Below, one piece after another: positions 35,302-45,901 of a DNA stretch of 64,000 bases. Position 1 is the first letter of the stretch. Each line of letters begins with the position of its first letter. A program made the position numbers and the translations under genes. Location of the stretch: contig JAHLJZ010000017.1 in assembly GCA_025602915.1 (NCBI GenBank), forward strand, positions 248,001 through 312,000, given 5' to 3'. This stretch comes from Paraphysoderma sedebokerense (lineage: Eukaryota; Blastocladiomycota; Physodermatomycetes; Physodermatales; Physodermataceae). The notes beneath the pieces were generated by a model that saw only the letters and a list, made by a program, of their open reading frames with translations, made no database searches and had not been told where the DNA came from.

Positions 35302-35615
35302 ACACCCTTGACGAATGGAATGCTGTGCATATAACTATATACATCACAAATAAATTCACTCAAAATCCTGAATTCATTCAAATCGGCGATGGGTAAAGCA
35401 CTATATGCGCAACAGTTGGCACCTGGCGGCGATACTAAAAAGTTTTTGGTCATTGGATCTCTGGCCTGCTCAATTGCCGCCCACCGGACAGCACCAGACA
35501 CCTGTTTCTATCGGTGTGACAGTTATTATTAGCATCAGAAAACATTCATTCTCACCACGATGTTAACTGTGTTTTACTTGCTACATAAATTATATATGAA
35601 ACTCACCAACACATC

Positions 35616-35713
35616 GGCCCGATGGTCTAGTGGTATGATTTTCCCTTAGGGTTTGGTTCCTCAACAGGATCATAACTTGGGAGAGGTCCCGGGTTCAATC
35701 CCCGGTCGGGCCC
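35616..35713 (+). tRNA. tRNA-Pro(AGG) with 26-base intron
   Basis: Full cloverleaf: acceptor GGCCCGA/TCGGGCC, D arm GTC-tagtggtat-GAT (A box), anticodon stem TTCCC/GGGAG, loop TTAGGGT with anticodon AGG at 35648-35650, T arm CCGGG-TTCAATC-CCCGG (B box). The intron at 35652-35677 sits one base after the anticodon, the usual eukaryotic place. Discriminator C, then a TTTT Pol III terminator at 35714. CCA is not encoded, as expected. Confidence 0.95.
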
Positions 35714-36465
35714 TTTTGCTATTTTTTGCTTTTTTTATATTTTGAATCCCGTGAGTTGGGGATAAGTTGCAGCGAGAAACAGTTGTAGCACAATCTAAAG
35801 TACGAATGGCTTTGTTTCGGGGATTGCGATTATTTTATCGGTTGATAAATAGTCAGTTCTGTGGCCGGACTGTGGATGCTGAGGCTACCCACGCTTTGTG
35901 AATCATGCATGTAGTACGAATCCTTGTACATTTCCTTGGACAATAGAAAAAAAGGAGAGAAATGAAATTGGACTATAATATAAGGATGGTGGACATTCGT
36001 TTACATGCATCTGTCCGCCTTTTCGCGGTTGGTTTGATTTCCGCAAGTCCAAACTCCGACTTGACAATTTTAGGCGTAGAGTTGACAGAAAAGTAATCGA
36101 CTCAACAAATTGACACATAATAATTTTCAACTTCTACGATGATATTTCATTCAATGTGTACCTGCATACATCCTTTTTAAAACGTTCTATTTGTAAGTTC
36201 ATTTTGTTTTGCTAAGCGTTATCATTCTGCGTTCGTCGTTTGCTGTGGGCTGTGGTAGATTGCGAAAGCGGTTTCGCCGTCAGTTATATACCTCGTTGAA
36301 CCCATCTTGCGATACAATCTGATTTTCATATTTGGTTTATATTTGATTTCTTGTTACATACAATTCGTTTAGATTATAATTGTTGGTACTTACGAAACCA
36401 ATTTCGACGACCTGATCGGTTTACACGAATATCAAATTAAAAGGAGAACCGAGACACAAAAAGCA
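35714..36465. other. Intergenic region, tRNA to ZIP9
   Basis: Pol III terminator at its left end, then AT-rich DNA with the ZIP9 promoter. Small open frames on both strands look like chance. Confidence 0.4.
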
Positions 36466-37860
36466 ATGCATCCGACACTTTTACTGTTCCTTTTATCCAC
36501 GACTACATTCATTGGATCATTTTTAGCCGGTAACATCCCGTTAATGTTTCAACTATCAGAAGACAAAATGCACATGACGACGTTGTTTGGTGCGGGTTTG
36601 ATCGTGGGGACGGCGTTGGTTGTGATATTACCGGAAGGAGTGGGTCAGTTGTATGATAGTTTGGAGAATGAGAGTGATTTGGAATCGCATAAAGATGGTA
36701 AGGAAAAGTTGCTGAAAAGGGAGTTTAGGAGTCAAAGGATGTGGGGGGTTTCAGTCGATCATTTGTCTGGGCAGACATCAAATCGAAAGTTGGAAAAGAG
36801 AGGACGGAAAAGTCGAGGGAATCCAGAGAAAGATAAACATCAGAAAGGAGAGAAAGATGTGGGGCAGAAGTATAGGCGGAAACCGACGAGTGATCCTGAT
36901 GACGAACACCACTCCAGTCCACTATACCACACGCATCCGCATCGAAATGAAAGTGGGAAATTGACATCAGATCCGCCATCGACGACTCCCGAGAATAACG
37001 ATGATCATTCTCATCATTCATCAGACAGTCCTGAAGCGCATAGCTACATTGGGCCTTCTTTGATTTCAGGGTTCATTATCATGTTTTTGATCGACCAGAT
37101 ACAGAACAAGGCACTTCAACCGAGACAACCGCAATATACGATTTCTGTTGCAGACGTGAGTGAAATCCGACCCACACCCCCGAAGATAAAGAAATCATCT
37201 GTAACGTTGGGACTGATTGTAAGTTATTACTGCGACATCGTCAAGTTCCGGATCTCCCTGTCTTCGTTTAACGAATTGTCCGTTGTGGTGTAACTTTAGG
37301 TACATTCTGCGGCAGACGGTATAGCCCTTGGTGCATCTACAGCCAGTCAGTCCGACTCTTTGGGTCTCATTGTTTTTCTTGCCATCATGCTTCACAAAGC
37401 ACCCTCGGCATTTGGACTCGCAACATTTCTCCTCCACGAAGGTTTCTCGCGACGACGAGTCCGACAACATCTCTTTGGGTTTTCATTGTCTGCTCCTATC
37501 GCCGCTTTTCTAACGTACTTGGTTCTAGCGGGGGGTAGTTTAGACGACAAAAGTATGAAGTATTGGACGGGCATAGTATTATTATTCAGCGCGGGTAGTT
37601 TCTTGTTTGTTGCTACTGTGCATATATTACCCGAAGTATTAAGCAACGGTGGAAACGAACATTCAAAACGTCGCGGTAGCGTCGGCGTAGGGAACGAATC
37701 ACCGAGGCATGAATGGTTGGAATTGAATCATCCTCGTTCTCCTTCCCCCGGTCATCATCATCACCATCATAGTGGCAATGGAATGAGTGTGACTGAAATG
37801 GTGATCCTCATAGGCGGAATGTTGTTTCCGATGCTGCTGAATATGAATCACGGTCATTAG
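36466..37860 (+). CDS. ZIP-family zinc transporter, ZIP9/ATX2 type
   Basis: Moves Zn2+ (possibly Mn2+) into the cytosol, in the Golgi/secretory membranes for this subfamily. Two exons, 36466-37218 and 37300-37860 (ATT|GTA). Very close to SLC39A9 in order: FIGSFLAGNIPLMFQLSEDK, LFGAGLIVGTALVVILPEGV, SYIGPSLISGFIIMFLIDQI, TLGLI-VHSAADGIALGAS (metal site HxxxD), FLAIMLHKAPSAFGLATFLL (HKxPxxF), VRQHLFGFSLSAPIAAFLTY, IVLLFSAGSFLFVATVHILPEV. Between TM3 and TM4 lies a long charged, His-rich loop (DEHHSSPLYHTHPHRNES; DDHSHHSSDSPEAH), the usual zinc-sensing region, larger than in the human protein. A second His run (GHHHHHH) precedes the last TM. Start chosen at the ATG opening TM1. About 437 residues. 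Confidence 0.93.
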
Positions 37861-38286
37861 TGGATATTCACCAGTCTACTTGTGAAATGTATCATAAATT
37901 ATTCTATTATATTTAAACTACATATGTATCATTTTTGCACATATCGAAGCTCACCCACCCATCTCATTATCGAAGACTTGTTCCACCTAAACCGTAAACA
38001 CTCTATATCAGCAACTGTAAAATAAACGTCGAATAAATACATAAATTGAGATCATAATCGATGGCGCACACAAAATGATGCCACAAATCAAAAGGGAACG
38101 CCCGGGTTCAATTCCAGTGCGGAGTCGCGGACAGATTGTGCAATGGAACGGAGTCTTGTTTATCTCGGCCGATCGTAAACAAAAATTCCATCCGTACGCT
38201 ACCGTATCTTTTAAACACATTTTTTAGTGGGGTCCCTCGTTACATTTTACTTATTATCATCATCAGCGTTACTTGACTGATACAAA
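37861..38286. other. Intergenic region, ZIP9 to PDH-E2
   Basis: Holds an isolated Pol III B-box-like word (gggttcaattcc, about 38103-38114) without a tRNA fold around it. Otherwise nothing seen; it should include the E2 promoter. Confidence 0.4.
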
Positions 38287-40434
38287 ATGATGTCGGCATC
38301 GTCAATTCGAATGTCTCGTCGTCTACAGACTACTTGCAGATCATTGGTCTCGGTTAGAACGATCACTCAAAGTGCAGCCGTTGCCGCGATTCGTTATGCC
38401 AGGTGAGTGATAATTTACCGTACAGTATGGTTGTAGAATTGAATTGCTCTTAAATAAAGGTGGAATCTGGTATCAAGATTTGGAAGGTGTTCTGGAAGAA
38501 TGAGTATAATTCGCCCATCGCCAGCCTTAAAAAAAGTGGTATCGTTGATCCACCAAATCTGATGATTAGATCAAGAATCACAGAGGCGGTAGGATACAGA
38601 TAACTTTATACATATATTTTACTAATGGGGGAGTAACGAACCGACAATTTTTTCACTCAACATAAATAGAATCCCCACTAAAACCCCAGTTTATACTCCC
38701 CTCAATCGATCAGTGTTACCCATAATTTCTTCATGGTCCCGACTCTACTCTTCGTCTTCTTACCCTTCTCACACTGTCATCAACATGCCTGCGTTATCTC
38801 CTACTATGACGCAAGGTAACCTTGGAAAATGGCATAAAAAAATCGGAGACGAGTTGGCTGCTGGTGATATTTTGGTTGAGATTGAAACAGATAAGGCGCA
38901 GATGGAATTTGAAAATCAAGAGGAAGGATTTTTGGCCAAAATTTTGGTTCAGAGTGGGGAGAAAGACGTTCCCGTTGGAAGGGTTGGTTTTCTTTTTCCT
39001 TTTTCTTTTTTTATATTACAGTGTATATTTATTGGTATCGATCATACCTTGGCGTGATGCACTTTGATTTAAAGTTCTAACGGATCTATAACTTCATGTT
39101 TTAAAATTACGGAATGTCGATTACTGTGTAGCCTATTGCTGTGATGGTTGACGATGCCGCTGATGTTGAGAAATTTGCCGATTTTACTCCCGATGCTAAA
39201 CCCACTGCCCCGAAAGCTGCCGCCCCTTCACCATCGACCCAAGCTCCTGCATCCACGACTTCCACACAACAACCCACTGCACAGCAATCTTCTGCTTCGT
39301 CGTCTGGTATGTTTATATTGTGCATGAAATTTTATAATTTGCTTCTAACCGTATGGACCTATCTTATCAACGCTAGGTCGAGTCATTGCTTCGCCTATCG
39401 CCCGAAACATGGCCGCACAAAGCAACGTTGATCTCTCCTCTGTCGCTGGTTCTGGGCCCAACAGTCGCATCATCAAATCTGATGTCGAAAAGGCCATCAA
39501 AAGCCCCAAACCCGCCGCCGCTCCTGTTTCTGCTCCAACTCCTACTTCGAAGGCCGCTCCTGCCGCCGCTCCTGCTCCTGCAGCCGCAGGTGCCAATTTT
39601 GTGGACATTCCATTGACTAATATGCGCAAGGTCATTGCCGGTAGATTAACAGAGAGCAAATCTACTATTCCTCATTATTACTTGACCATGGAAATCAACA
39701 TGGAGAGAGTATTGAAGTATGTATATTTTCAACAAAGTGACGATTTTTAACATTTCCTCACTCGCTCTTCCTTTTTCAATTTGTGTTTAGATTGCGTGAA
39801 GTCCTTAACGCCAAGGCTAACAACAAATATAAACTCTCTGTTAACGATTTCGTGATTAAAGCATCCGCTTTGGCATTGAAAGATGTTCCTGAAGTCAATT
39901 CCAGCTGGTACAATGACTTTATTCGACAGTATGTATATGTTTCATTCAAAATGGGTCAATTAATGAAATTTAAACACTCATAAACTTTATTCAAGATACA
40001 AAACCGCCGATATATCAGTTGCTGTTGCCACTCCCTCCGGATTAATCACACCTATTGTTCCCGCCGCTGAAACCAAAGGACTTGCTTCCATCTCTTCCCT
40101 CGTGAAAACACTCTCACAAAAAGCCAAAGAAAATAAACTCCAACCTAACGAATACCAAGGCGGTAGCTTCACTATTTCTAACCTTGGTATGTTCGGAATC
40201 AGTCAATTCACAGCCATCATCAATCCACCGCAAAGTTGTATCCTTGCTGTGGGTGGAACAGAAAAGAAAGTTGTAGAGAAGCTAGGAAAAGAAGGTAAAA
40301 AGGAATTCGAAACTGTTAATGTCATGAAAGTATCGTTGAGTTGTGATCACCGAGTCGTCGATGGGGCAGTCGGAGCACAATGGTTGCAACGATTCAAAAA
40401 GTATTTGGAAGAACCGTTGGATATGTTGCTTTAG
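38287..40434 (+). CDS. LAT1: Pyruvate dehydrogenase E2, dihydrolipoyl acetyltransferase
   Basis: Core of the mitochondrial PDH complex; transfers acetyl from lipoyl-Lys to CoA. Six or seven exons. N-terminal presequence ([19 protein letters not shown]). One lipoyl domain: [35 protein letters not shown] (lipoyl Lys in TDKA), [15 protein letters not shown]. Ala/Pro/Thr-rich swinging linkers flank the E1/E3-binding domain ([37 protein letters not shown]). The catalytic domain starts [20 protein letters not shown] and has the active-site motif [18 protein letters not shown] near the C-terminus, ending EPLDMLL (stop 40432-40434). The first intron is long (about 310 bases) and its 3' end is the least certain join. 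Single lipoyl domain and order are as in yeast Lat1. Confidence 0.95.
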
Positions 40435-40864
40435 ATCAATTGATGGTTACAAGAGATCGATGGTTGTAAAGTTGAGATCCGTATTGGCTGATGTTTGTTA
40501 CAAATTTGGTTTGATTCAAGTTGTTTGAGGAGAAAGAAATATGAAACGAAATGACAGATGTAAGGTTGTCACATTTTAGTTGATGCTTCGAATGTCGCAA
40601 TTTGTGGTTTTAGAAATAATAATAAAATAACTATTGATTATTCGAAACTAGTCCAATCGTTTCAACCGTCTGCACACATTGAGTTTGAGAATGTATGACG
40701 AGAACTTATCCATAATAAATTTAATTCCTTTCACCGTTCAAACTACAATTACATTTTATACAATTTTTAATCAAGCAGCCACATTCGACAGTGTTCGATT
40801 TAACCAAACCGAAACGCAACACCGCCCGTATCGAGCAATACCATCTCAATTCAATCAAACTACA
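40435..40864. other. Convergent intergenic region, PDH-E2 / MsrA
   Basis: 3' flanks of two genes facing each other. A short open frame over 40679-41020 overlaps the MsrA C-terminus and is a shadow. Confidence 0.4.
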
Positions 40865-41761
40865 TTACTCTTTAAACTCTCTAACAAAATGGCTGGGACA
40901 ATGATACCCACTAGGATTTTGAATCAAATATTTCTGATGATATTCTTCAGCGGTATAATAATTCTTGAGTGGTTTAATTTCAGTGGCGATCGGAGATTTA
41001 AAGTACTTTTGAACGTTTGATTTTACGGATTCAGCTGTAGTTTGTTGTGCGGGGGAATGAGTGTAAATTCCGGATCGGTATTGAGTTCCGACATCTGGTC
41101 CTTGTTGGTTCTATCGGAGTCGGAAACAGGTGTAAAGAAGGGATGTAAAGAATGGCATCGGAAGGTTAACCTCATCGAATGGATTAAAGGGCATGGTTGC
41201 ATAGAATTGAAGACATACCATTTGTGTAGGATCATGTATTTTGAAGAAAAAAGTAACTAATTCTTCATAGGATACTTGTTTTGGATCAAACTGAACTTGA
41301 CAGACTTCAGCGTAATCGGTGTTTCCTGAACAGACCTGTGGACAAGTTGATTTTATCAATTAACGACAAGACGAGGAACGCTCGTAAACTTTAATTTTAA
41401 TAGAATGAAGTAAAGTACCTGTTTGTAAGTGACATTTTTAAGTTCCTCTTTACCATTTGAATAGCCTACTTGAGTGGATAGGACGCCTTTGCCTTTATAA
41501 TGCCTAAACATTACGGAAGGTTGTTTCAATTAGCACTCGATCATTAATGTATGGTAGAATATATAAAAGTCTACCAGCATACTTTAAATATAAATGTTCA
41601 ACACCCCAGAAACAGCCGGCGGCAAACGTAGCGAGTTCCGATCCTTCAGACATTTTAGTGGTCGAGTTTGGGTTGTTATGATGAAACTTTGACGGTGCAG
41701 CAGCGGTAAGAAGGGCGGAGAGAGAAGACAAGAATCGTAGAGGTCGAAATGGGAGCATCAA
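40865..41761 (-). CDS. MXR1: Peptide-methionine (S)-S-oxide reductase
   Basis: Repairs methionine-S-sulfoxide in proteins using thioredoxin (MsrA). Four exons. Motifs: catalytic FAAGCFWGVEHLYLKY (nucleophile Cys in GCFWG), STQVGYSNGK, NVTYKQVCSGNTDYAEVCQVQFDP, LVTFFFKIHDPTQMN, GPDVGTQYRSGIYTHS, IKPLKNYYTAEEYHQKYL. Stop TAA at 40865-40867 after HFVREFKE. The Met at 41761 opens a presequence-like segment (MMLPFRPLRFLSSLSALLTAAAPS); an internal Met (MSEGSELATFAAGC) could start a cytosolic form, so dual targeting is possible. Divergent from YTM1 with about 580 bases between starts. Confidence 0.93.
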
Positions 41762-42342
41762 TGTGCTGATATGATGACGGACGGAAGAGCGATGTCGTCC
41801 TTTTAAGCGAGGGAGGGAATGGCACAGAATTCAGAACGCGAATATGAATAATATAATGGACTGAAATGGATTCATGGATTTGTCAGCCAGCGACGACTAA
41901 TGAATTGTCGGCTCATATTGTACTCAAAAGTACGTAATAAGGAGTGTTTGTTGTTGCTTGTGTAAATATTGTTTGTCAAAGTTGAGAATATATAATCTGA
42001 TATTGCCAATGTCAGCAGAATTAGTCAAGTGGCCAACAGTTGGCGGGATTCGCATTGACTCTAATGGATCATCAAAAAAGAATGAATAATGTTTTACTAA
42101 AGCGGTTAAAATAGTGAGGCGGTTTGACATCCTAAAGGTCACTAAATTATCGAATTGATGGGTTTTTATTATTTCTTCACTATGGAATTCTTGTATGTTC
42201 GAGTTGACAAAAGTAATTGAACTTAAATCGTTCTGGTAGCAGCGAGGTGATACTCACGTGCCCCTGTAAACAAACTGCTTGCATACTGTAATGACATGAC
42301 CTGAACATTTGTAGTAAGAGGATCAATCTGTATTTTACTGAA
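41762..42342. other. Divergent promoter region, MsrA / YTM1
   Basis: Non-coding DNA that should carry both promoters. Small minus-strand open frames here lack support. Confidence 0.4.
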
Positions 42343-44072
42343 ATGACTGAAGAAACCACAACTTCCACACAAGGCAACCCCCAAGTCCAAGTCAAGTTTT
42401 TCACCAAACAATCTCAATATGTTGTTACCGATACTCCGATTCTAGTGCCCGCCAATTTAAGACGATATGGGTTATCCGAAATTATCAACCATTTGCTAGG
42501 GAATGGTTAGTACATGAATGGACTTTTGCCATAAGATTGGAAAGGATGTCGCTGACGTACGAATATTGACCTGTCTTATCTGTTATTAGAGAAACCAACC
42601 CCATTTGATTTCCTCATCGAAGGCAAGCTCCTTCGTTCCTCTTTGTTCGATTACCTTAATCAATCGGGTCTTTCAACTGAAAATGTTATGCAAATCGAGT
42701 ATATTCCCAGTTCCCTTCCACCACAAGGATTGCCTACCTATCAGACGGACGACTGGATCAGTAGCGTCAAAGTCATTCCAGAATCGTCATTATTCTTGGT
42801 CGGATGTTACGATGGAGTTGTGAAAGTGTTTAACCAAAGCGGCGACGTTGCAATGAATATCGATGCATTCTCGGTTCCTGTGAAAGCTGTGGATTATATG
42901 TATCAACAAGAGTCGAACACTGTTACCGTATTCTCTGGCGGTCTTGGGCAAACTGTAATTGCGCATCAGGTAAGAGAATTGAAATCAATGGTTAAATGCC
43001 TGTGACAATCGAACATAGTTGACTAATTCATAATCGTTTAGATTGATGTCGACGAGTCAAATGCATCCCCACTTTTTGAAACCGTTGGGCATAAAGGAAG
43101 CATCGAAGATATCACAGTGACACACGACAACAGCTTGGTGAGTTGGATGCCTGCCATATTTTACCTATAGATTCCCCGTCTAACCTTTTCCTCCCTAAAA
43201 GTTTGCCACCGCATCTTTTGACTCTACAATCAATCTGTACACAACTTCTACCCCTGCATCGTCTGATCCTACATCGGCAGCCGAATCTCACAAATCCAAG
43301 AAACGAAAGTCAGACAAGCAATTGAAAACGAAAACACCCATAAACTCATTAACTGGCCATGTTGGTGCCGTTTCATCTGTTGTATTCCAACAGTCGAGTA
43401 ACAATCAGATGACATTGGTATCCGGCGGATGGGATCACTCGATCAGGATTTGGGATGTCGAAAACTCTGTCAACACAGAAACTATGGTATGTAGTTGAAA
43501 TTCCCTTATTCATGAAGACAGATGAGTCTAATTTCTATTCATATCAGATGTGCGAAAAAGTTGTAAACAGCGTAGATTTTTCGTCTTTAAACAATCTTAT
43601 CGTTTCTGGTCATTCAGATCGTGTGATTCGGTTATGGGATCCCAGAGCAGAAGGTAATGTTATCTCTTCACTACCCTGATTTCTTGGCATCTTCGGTAGA
43701 ACCAATATTGACCCTTCCTGTATTTTAGTGTCTACACTCACAAAATCAACATTCGCGTACCACACTAACGCCGTTACAGCTGTTAAATTCTCTCCATCAT
43801 CATCGTACAACTTTGCTTCTTGTTCATTCGATGGTTCCATCAAATTATGGGATATGAGGGCTTCAAACCCGTTATTCACATTATCAATCCCACCAAAGTC
43901 ATCCTCTGCGAATGAAGACGGAAGTGAAACAAAGCCCAAAGAAGAGAAGAGTAAAGTATTGAGTGTGGATTGGGGACAAAATGGATTGGTTATTGCCGGT
44001 GGCGAGGAATGTGTTCTGGGAATTTGGGATGTCAAAGGAATGAAGAGTGGTAATGACAATGTAGGAAAATGA
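42343..44072 (+). CDS. YTM1: Ribosome biogenesis factor YTM1 (WDR12)
   Basis: Nucleolar WD-repeat protein of the Nop7-Erb1-Ytm1 (PeBoW) complex, needed for 60S assembly; its ubiquitin-like N-terminus is the ligand that the AAA protein Mdn1/Rea1 pulls on. ATG at 42343. UBL: VQVKFFTKQSQYVVTDTPILVPANLRRYGLSEIINHLL, then PTPFDFLIEGKLLRSSL. WD repeats: WISSVKVIPESSLFLVGCYDG, VGHKGSIEDITV, FATASFDSTINLY, LTGHVGAVSSVVF, LVSGGWDHSIRIWDVE, LIVSGHSDRVIRLWDPR, FASCSFDGSIKLWDMR, LVIAGGEECVLGIWDVKGM. A Lys-rich insert (SHKSKKRKSDKQLKTKTP) lies between blades, as in yeast Ytm1. Seven exons; stop at 44070-44072. Confidence 0.95.
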
Positions 44073-44245
44073 AAATGAAAATTGTTATAGTTAGGGAATA
44101 TTTTATTTTAAATAGATCAACTCAAATTCAATTGATTCCGAAAAGTGGCATAATAAATGCAATATCCGGTCTTGCCAAAGTTAGAGGGCATTGTAGGAAT
44201 GTACACTTTTCCGTCGTGACTTAGCGAAAAAAATTCCATGGACTG

Positions 44246-44401
44246 AAATCAATTTTGACCCACTGTAAAGATGAAAAGAAGAATAGAGGAGACTCCCTTT
44301 TCAACCTTTTTGATTGCATCATGATTTTGAGATCATACAATTGAAAAGTTTAAGCGGAGAGTCTCCACTATTCGTCTATTCGGATGGGTCAAAATTGATT
44401 T
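44246..44401. repeat. 156-base nested foldback after YTM1
   Basis: Four nested complementary arm pairs around one centre: 44246-44262 with 44385-44401 (17/17), 44281-44295 with 44359-44373 (14/15), 44297-44304 with 44341-44348 (8/8), and 44321-44325 with 44332-44336 (5/5). Could be a MITE-like element, a structured 3' UTR or a processing/termination signal, since it begins only 174 bases past the YTM1 stop. Confidence 0.75.
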
Positions 44402-44584
44402 TTGTTTAACTTGAGGATATTTTTCCATCTCTTTCTCACCAACTTCTTTAAGTCTTTTGAAGGCAATAGTGTTAAATTATACTCGGTCCGATTACTTATT
44501 ATGTGTTCGGGTTCTATTCAAAACTAGGAAGGAAGGTACGGTTTGACGTTGTTCATCGGGACAGTTGAATGTCGAATTACGAAT

Positions 44585-44699
44585 CGTTACAACCTTGGGT
44601 GTTGTTAAAACCGAGTTATCTTCGATTCACAGTCAATGAGTAGTACGAACTCAACAAGCAATCTACGACTCGGTTTTTACAACACCCAAGGTTGCAACG
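44585..44699. repeat. Inverted repeat with 32-base arms
   Basis: Arms 44585-44616 and 44668-44699 match at 30 of 32 positions when one is reversed, around a 51-base spacer. Arm words: aaccttgggtgttgt and acaacacccaaggtt. Size and form suit a small non-autonomous element or cruciform; no target-site duplication is obvious. Confidence 0.8.
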
Positions 44700-44817
44700 A
44701 CACAAACTACAACAGTCTCCACCAGCCGTCATTCACCCAGCACCCTATCTTCGATATCTGACAATTTGGTGATAAATTTGACAGTTTCTCTTCTCTTAGA
44801 CGTAAAGTTTTACTCAA

Positions 44818-45240
44818 GATGCAGCGTTTATGCGTTCAAAATATTCTAGCCCTCCGGAACTCGTATCGCCAATTGACATTCAAGTTCCAACTTAGCGGTA
44901 ATGGTTGGTTATGGAAATCGCGATAATTTACTCTATCTTCTATGCTGACGATAAATATGAACGAAAACGAAAATCTATTCTTCAAATTCATATTTCAGGC
45001 TCTCCAAATATTCTGACCCTCAGGAATAAACTGGAATTGCCATTGACATTCGACATAGTGGCCGCGCCAGCCGCCAATGAAACAGCGAGAATTCATCTAT
45101 CTATAGATCTGACCATCTGGGGATAAATATGGCATTTTCTTTTTTCACAAACACAAAGATACACCCAAAATGCAGAGTTTATACGTTCAAAATATTCTGA
45201 ACCTCCGGAATAAAATTGTGTTGCCAATTGTCATTCGATA
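44818..45240. repeat. Degenerate ~175-base direct repeats (three units)
   Basis: Related blocks near 44818-44885, 44998-45055 and 45169-45240 share words such as gttcaaaatattct, ctccggaa (or ctcaggaa) and ttgccaattg.cattcga. Spacing is about 175 bases. Translated fragments such as NILTLRNKLELP and NILNLRNKIVLP resemble each other, so this may be decayed repetitive coding DNA. Confidence 0.6.
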
Positions 45241-45901
45241 TCTGACCAACCATATGCAAGAATTTCTACAAATTCGATGAATGACTACCATATCAGCCGA
45301 AATTGACCCGTTGAAAATGTCGAATTCAATGAACCTCTTGAATCTGTCTCACTTACTTGCTAACTTTAGATACTAATTTATTTTGTTTGAAATCACTATT
45401 ATTGGTCACAGTTAACTGTGTCTACTCTTGTAGAATATATTATGTATATTCATTGGTTGAAACTGAACATACCCCTAGGGCCCAATCATGTTTCCCCTTG
45501 CCGACAATTGGCCGGTGTTTCCGCATTCAGTTATATTGAGTTTTCCAAATTTAACCCCTGATAAACGAAAGTCCCAGCAGAATACGTGTCGCGAACAATA
45601 CACGGAATCGATGCATATCAAATATCCGAAGCGCCATTGTGTCGTTCCAGCTTTCAATGGCGGACTCGTGGCTTGAATATTTCCGTTATAACGGAAACGG
45701 AATCAACAAAAGTTGGCATAAGGATAAGCAAACTAGATTGATCGAATTAATCGGATTAGATATCCCTACGTTTTTGATGCACAAATCAACTTGAACGGTG
45801 AGTTATCCGTTATGAGAATTATGTTAATGGATGGTCGCAGTGACTTACAGTGGACACCTGAATTAGCTTGAAAAAAATCTGCGTAACAAATTTCAGAGAG
45901 A
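45241..45901. other. Intergenic region before chitin synthase gene A
   Basis: No gene seen; short frames at 45475-45676 on both strands are unsupported. Should contain the promoter of the first chitin synthase. Confidence 0.4.

Larger units (their letters stand above)
34872..45140 (+). repeat. Large direct duplication, visible part of copy 1
   Basis: Identical to 53732-64000 wherever compared, including introns, homopolymers and intergenic DNA; offset 18,860 bases. It holds the 3' end of the integrase-like gene, tRNA-Pro, ZIP9, PDH-E2, MsrA, YTM1 and the foldbacks after it. The right edge is set by the window end, not by divergence. If the event is tandem, the full unit is 34872-53731. Confidence 0.95.

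Noticed and set aside
35223-35501. 92-codon minus-strand frame with coding-like composition between the integrase-like gene and tRNA-Pro (and its copy at 54083-54361)
   Set aside because: No family match, no clear upstream exon (the tRNA lies in the way), and it overlaps the small tandem repeats. Probably chance or a relic.
38085-38180. Possible second tRNA or tRNA-derived SINE near a gggttcaattcc B-box word
   Set aside because: The flanking bases do not form a T stem, and no A box, anticodon stem or acceptor stem could be drawn. Kept only as an isolated B-box-like word.
45475-45676. Overlapping short frames on both strands before chitin synthase gene A
   Set aside because: Neither joins to the synthase exons nor shows a motif.
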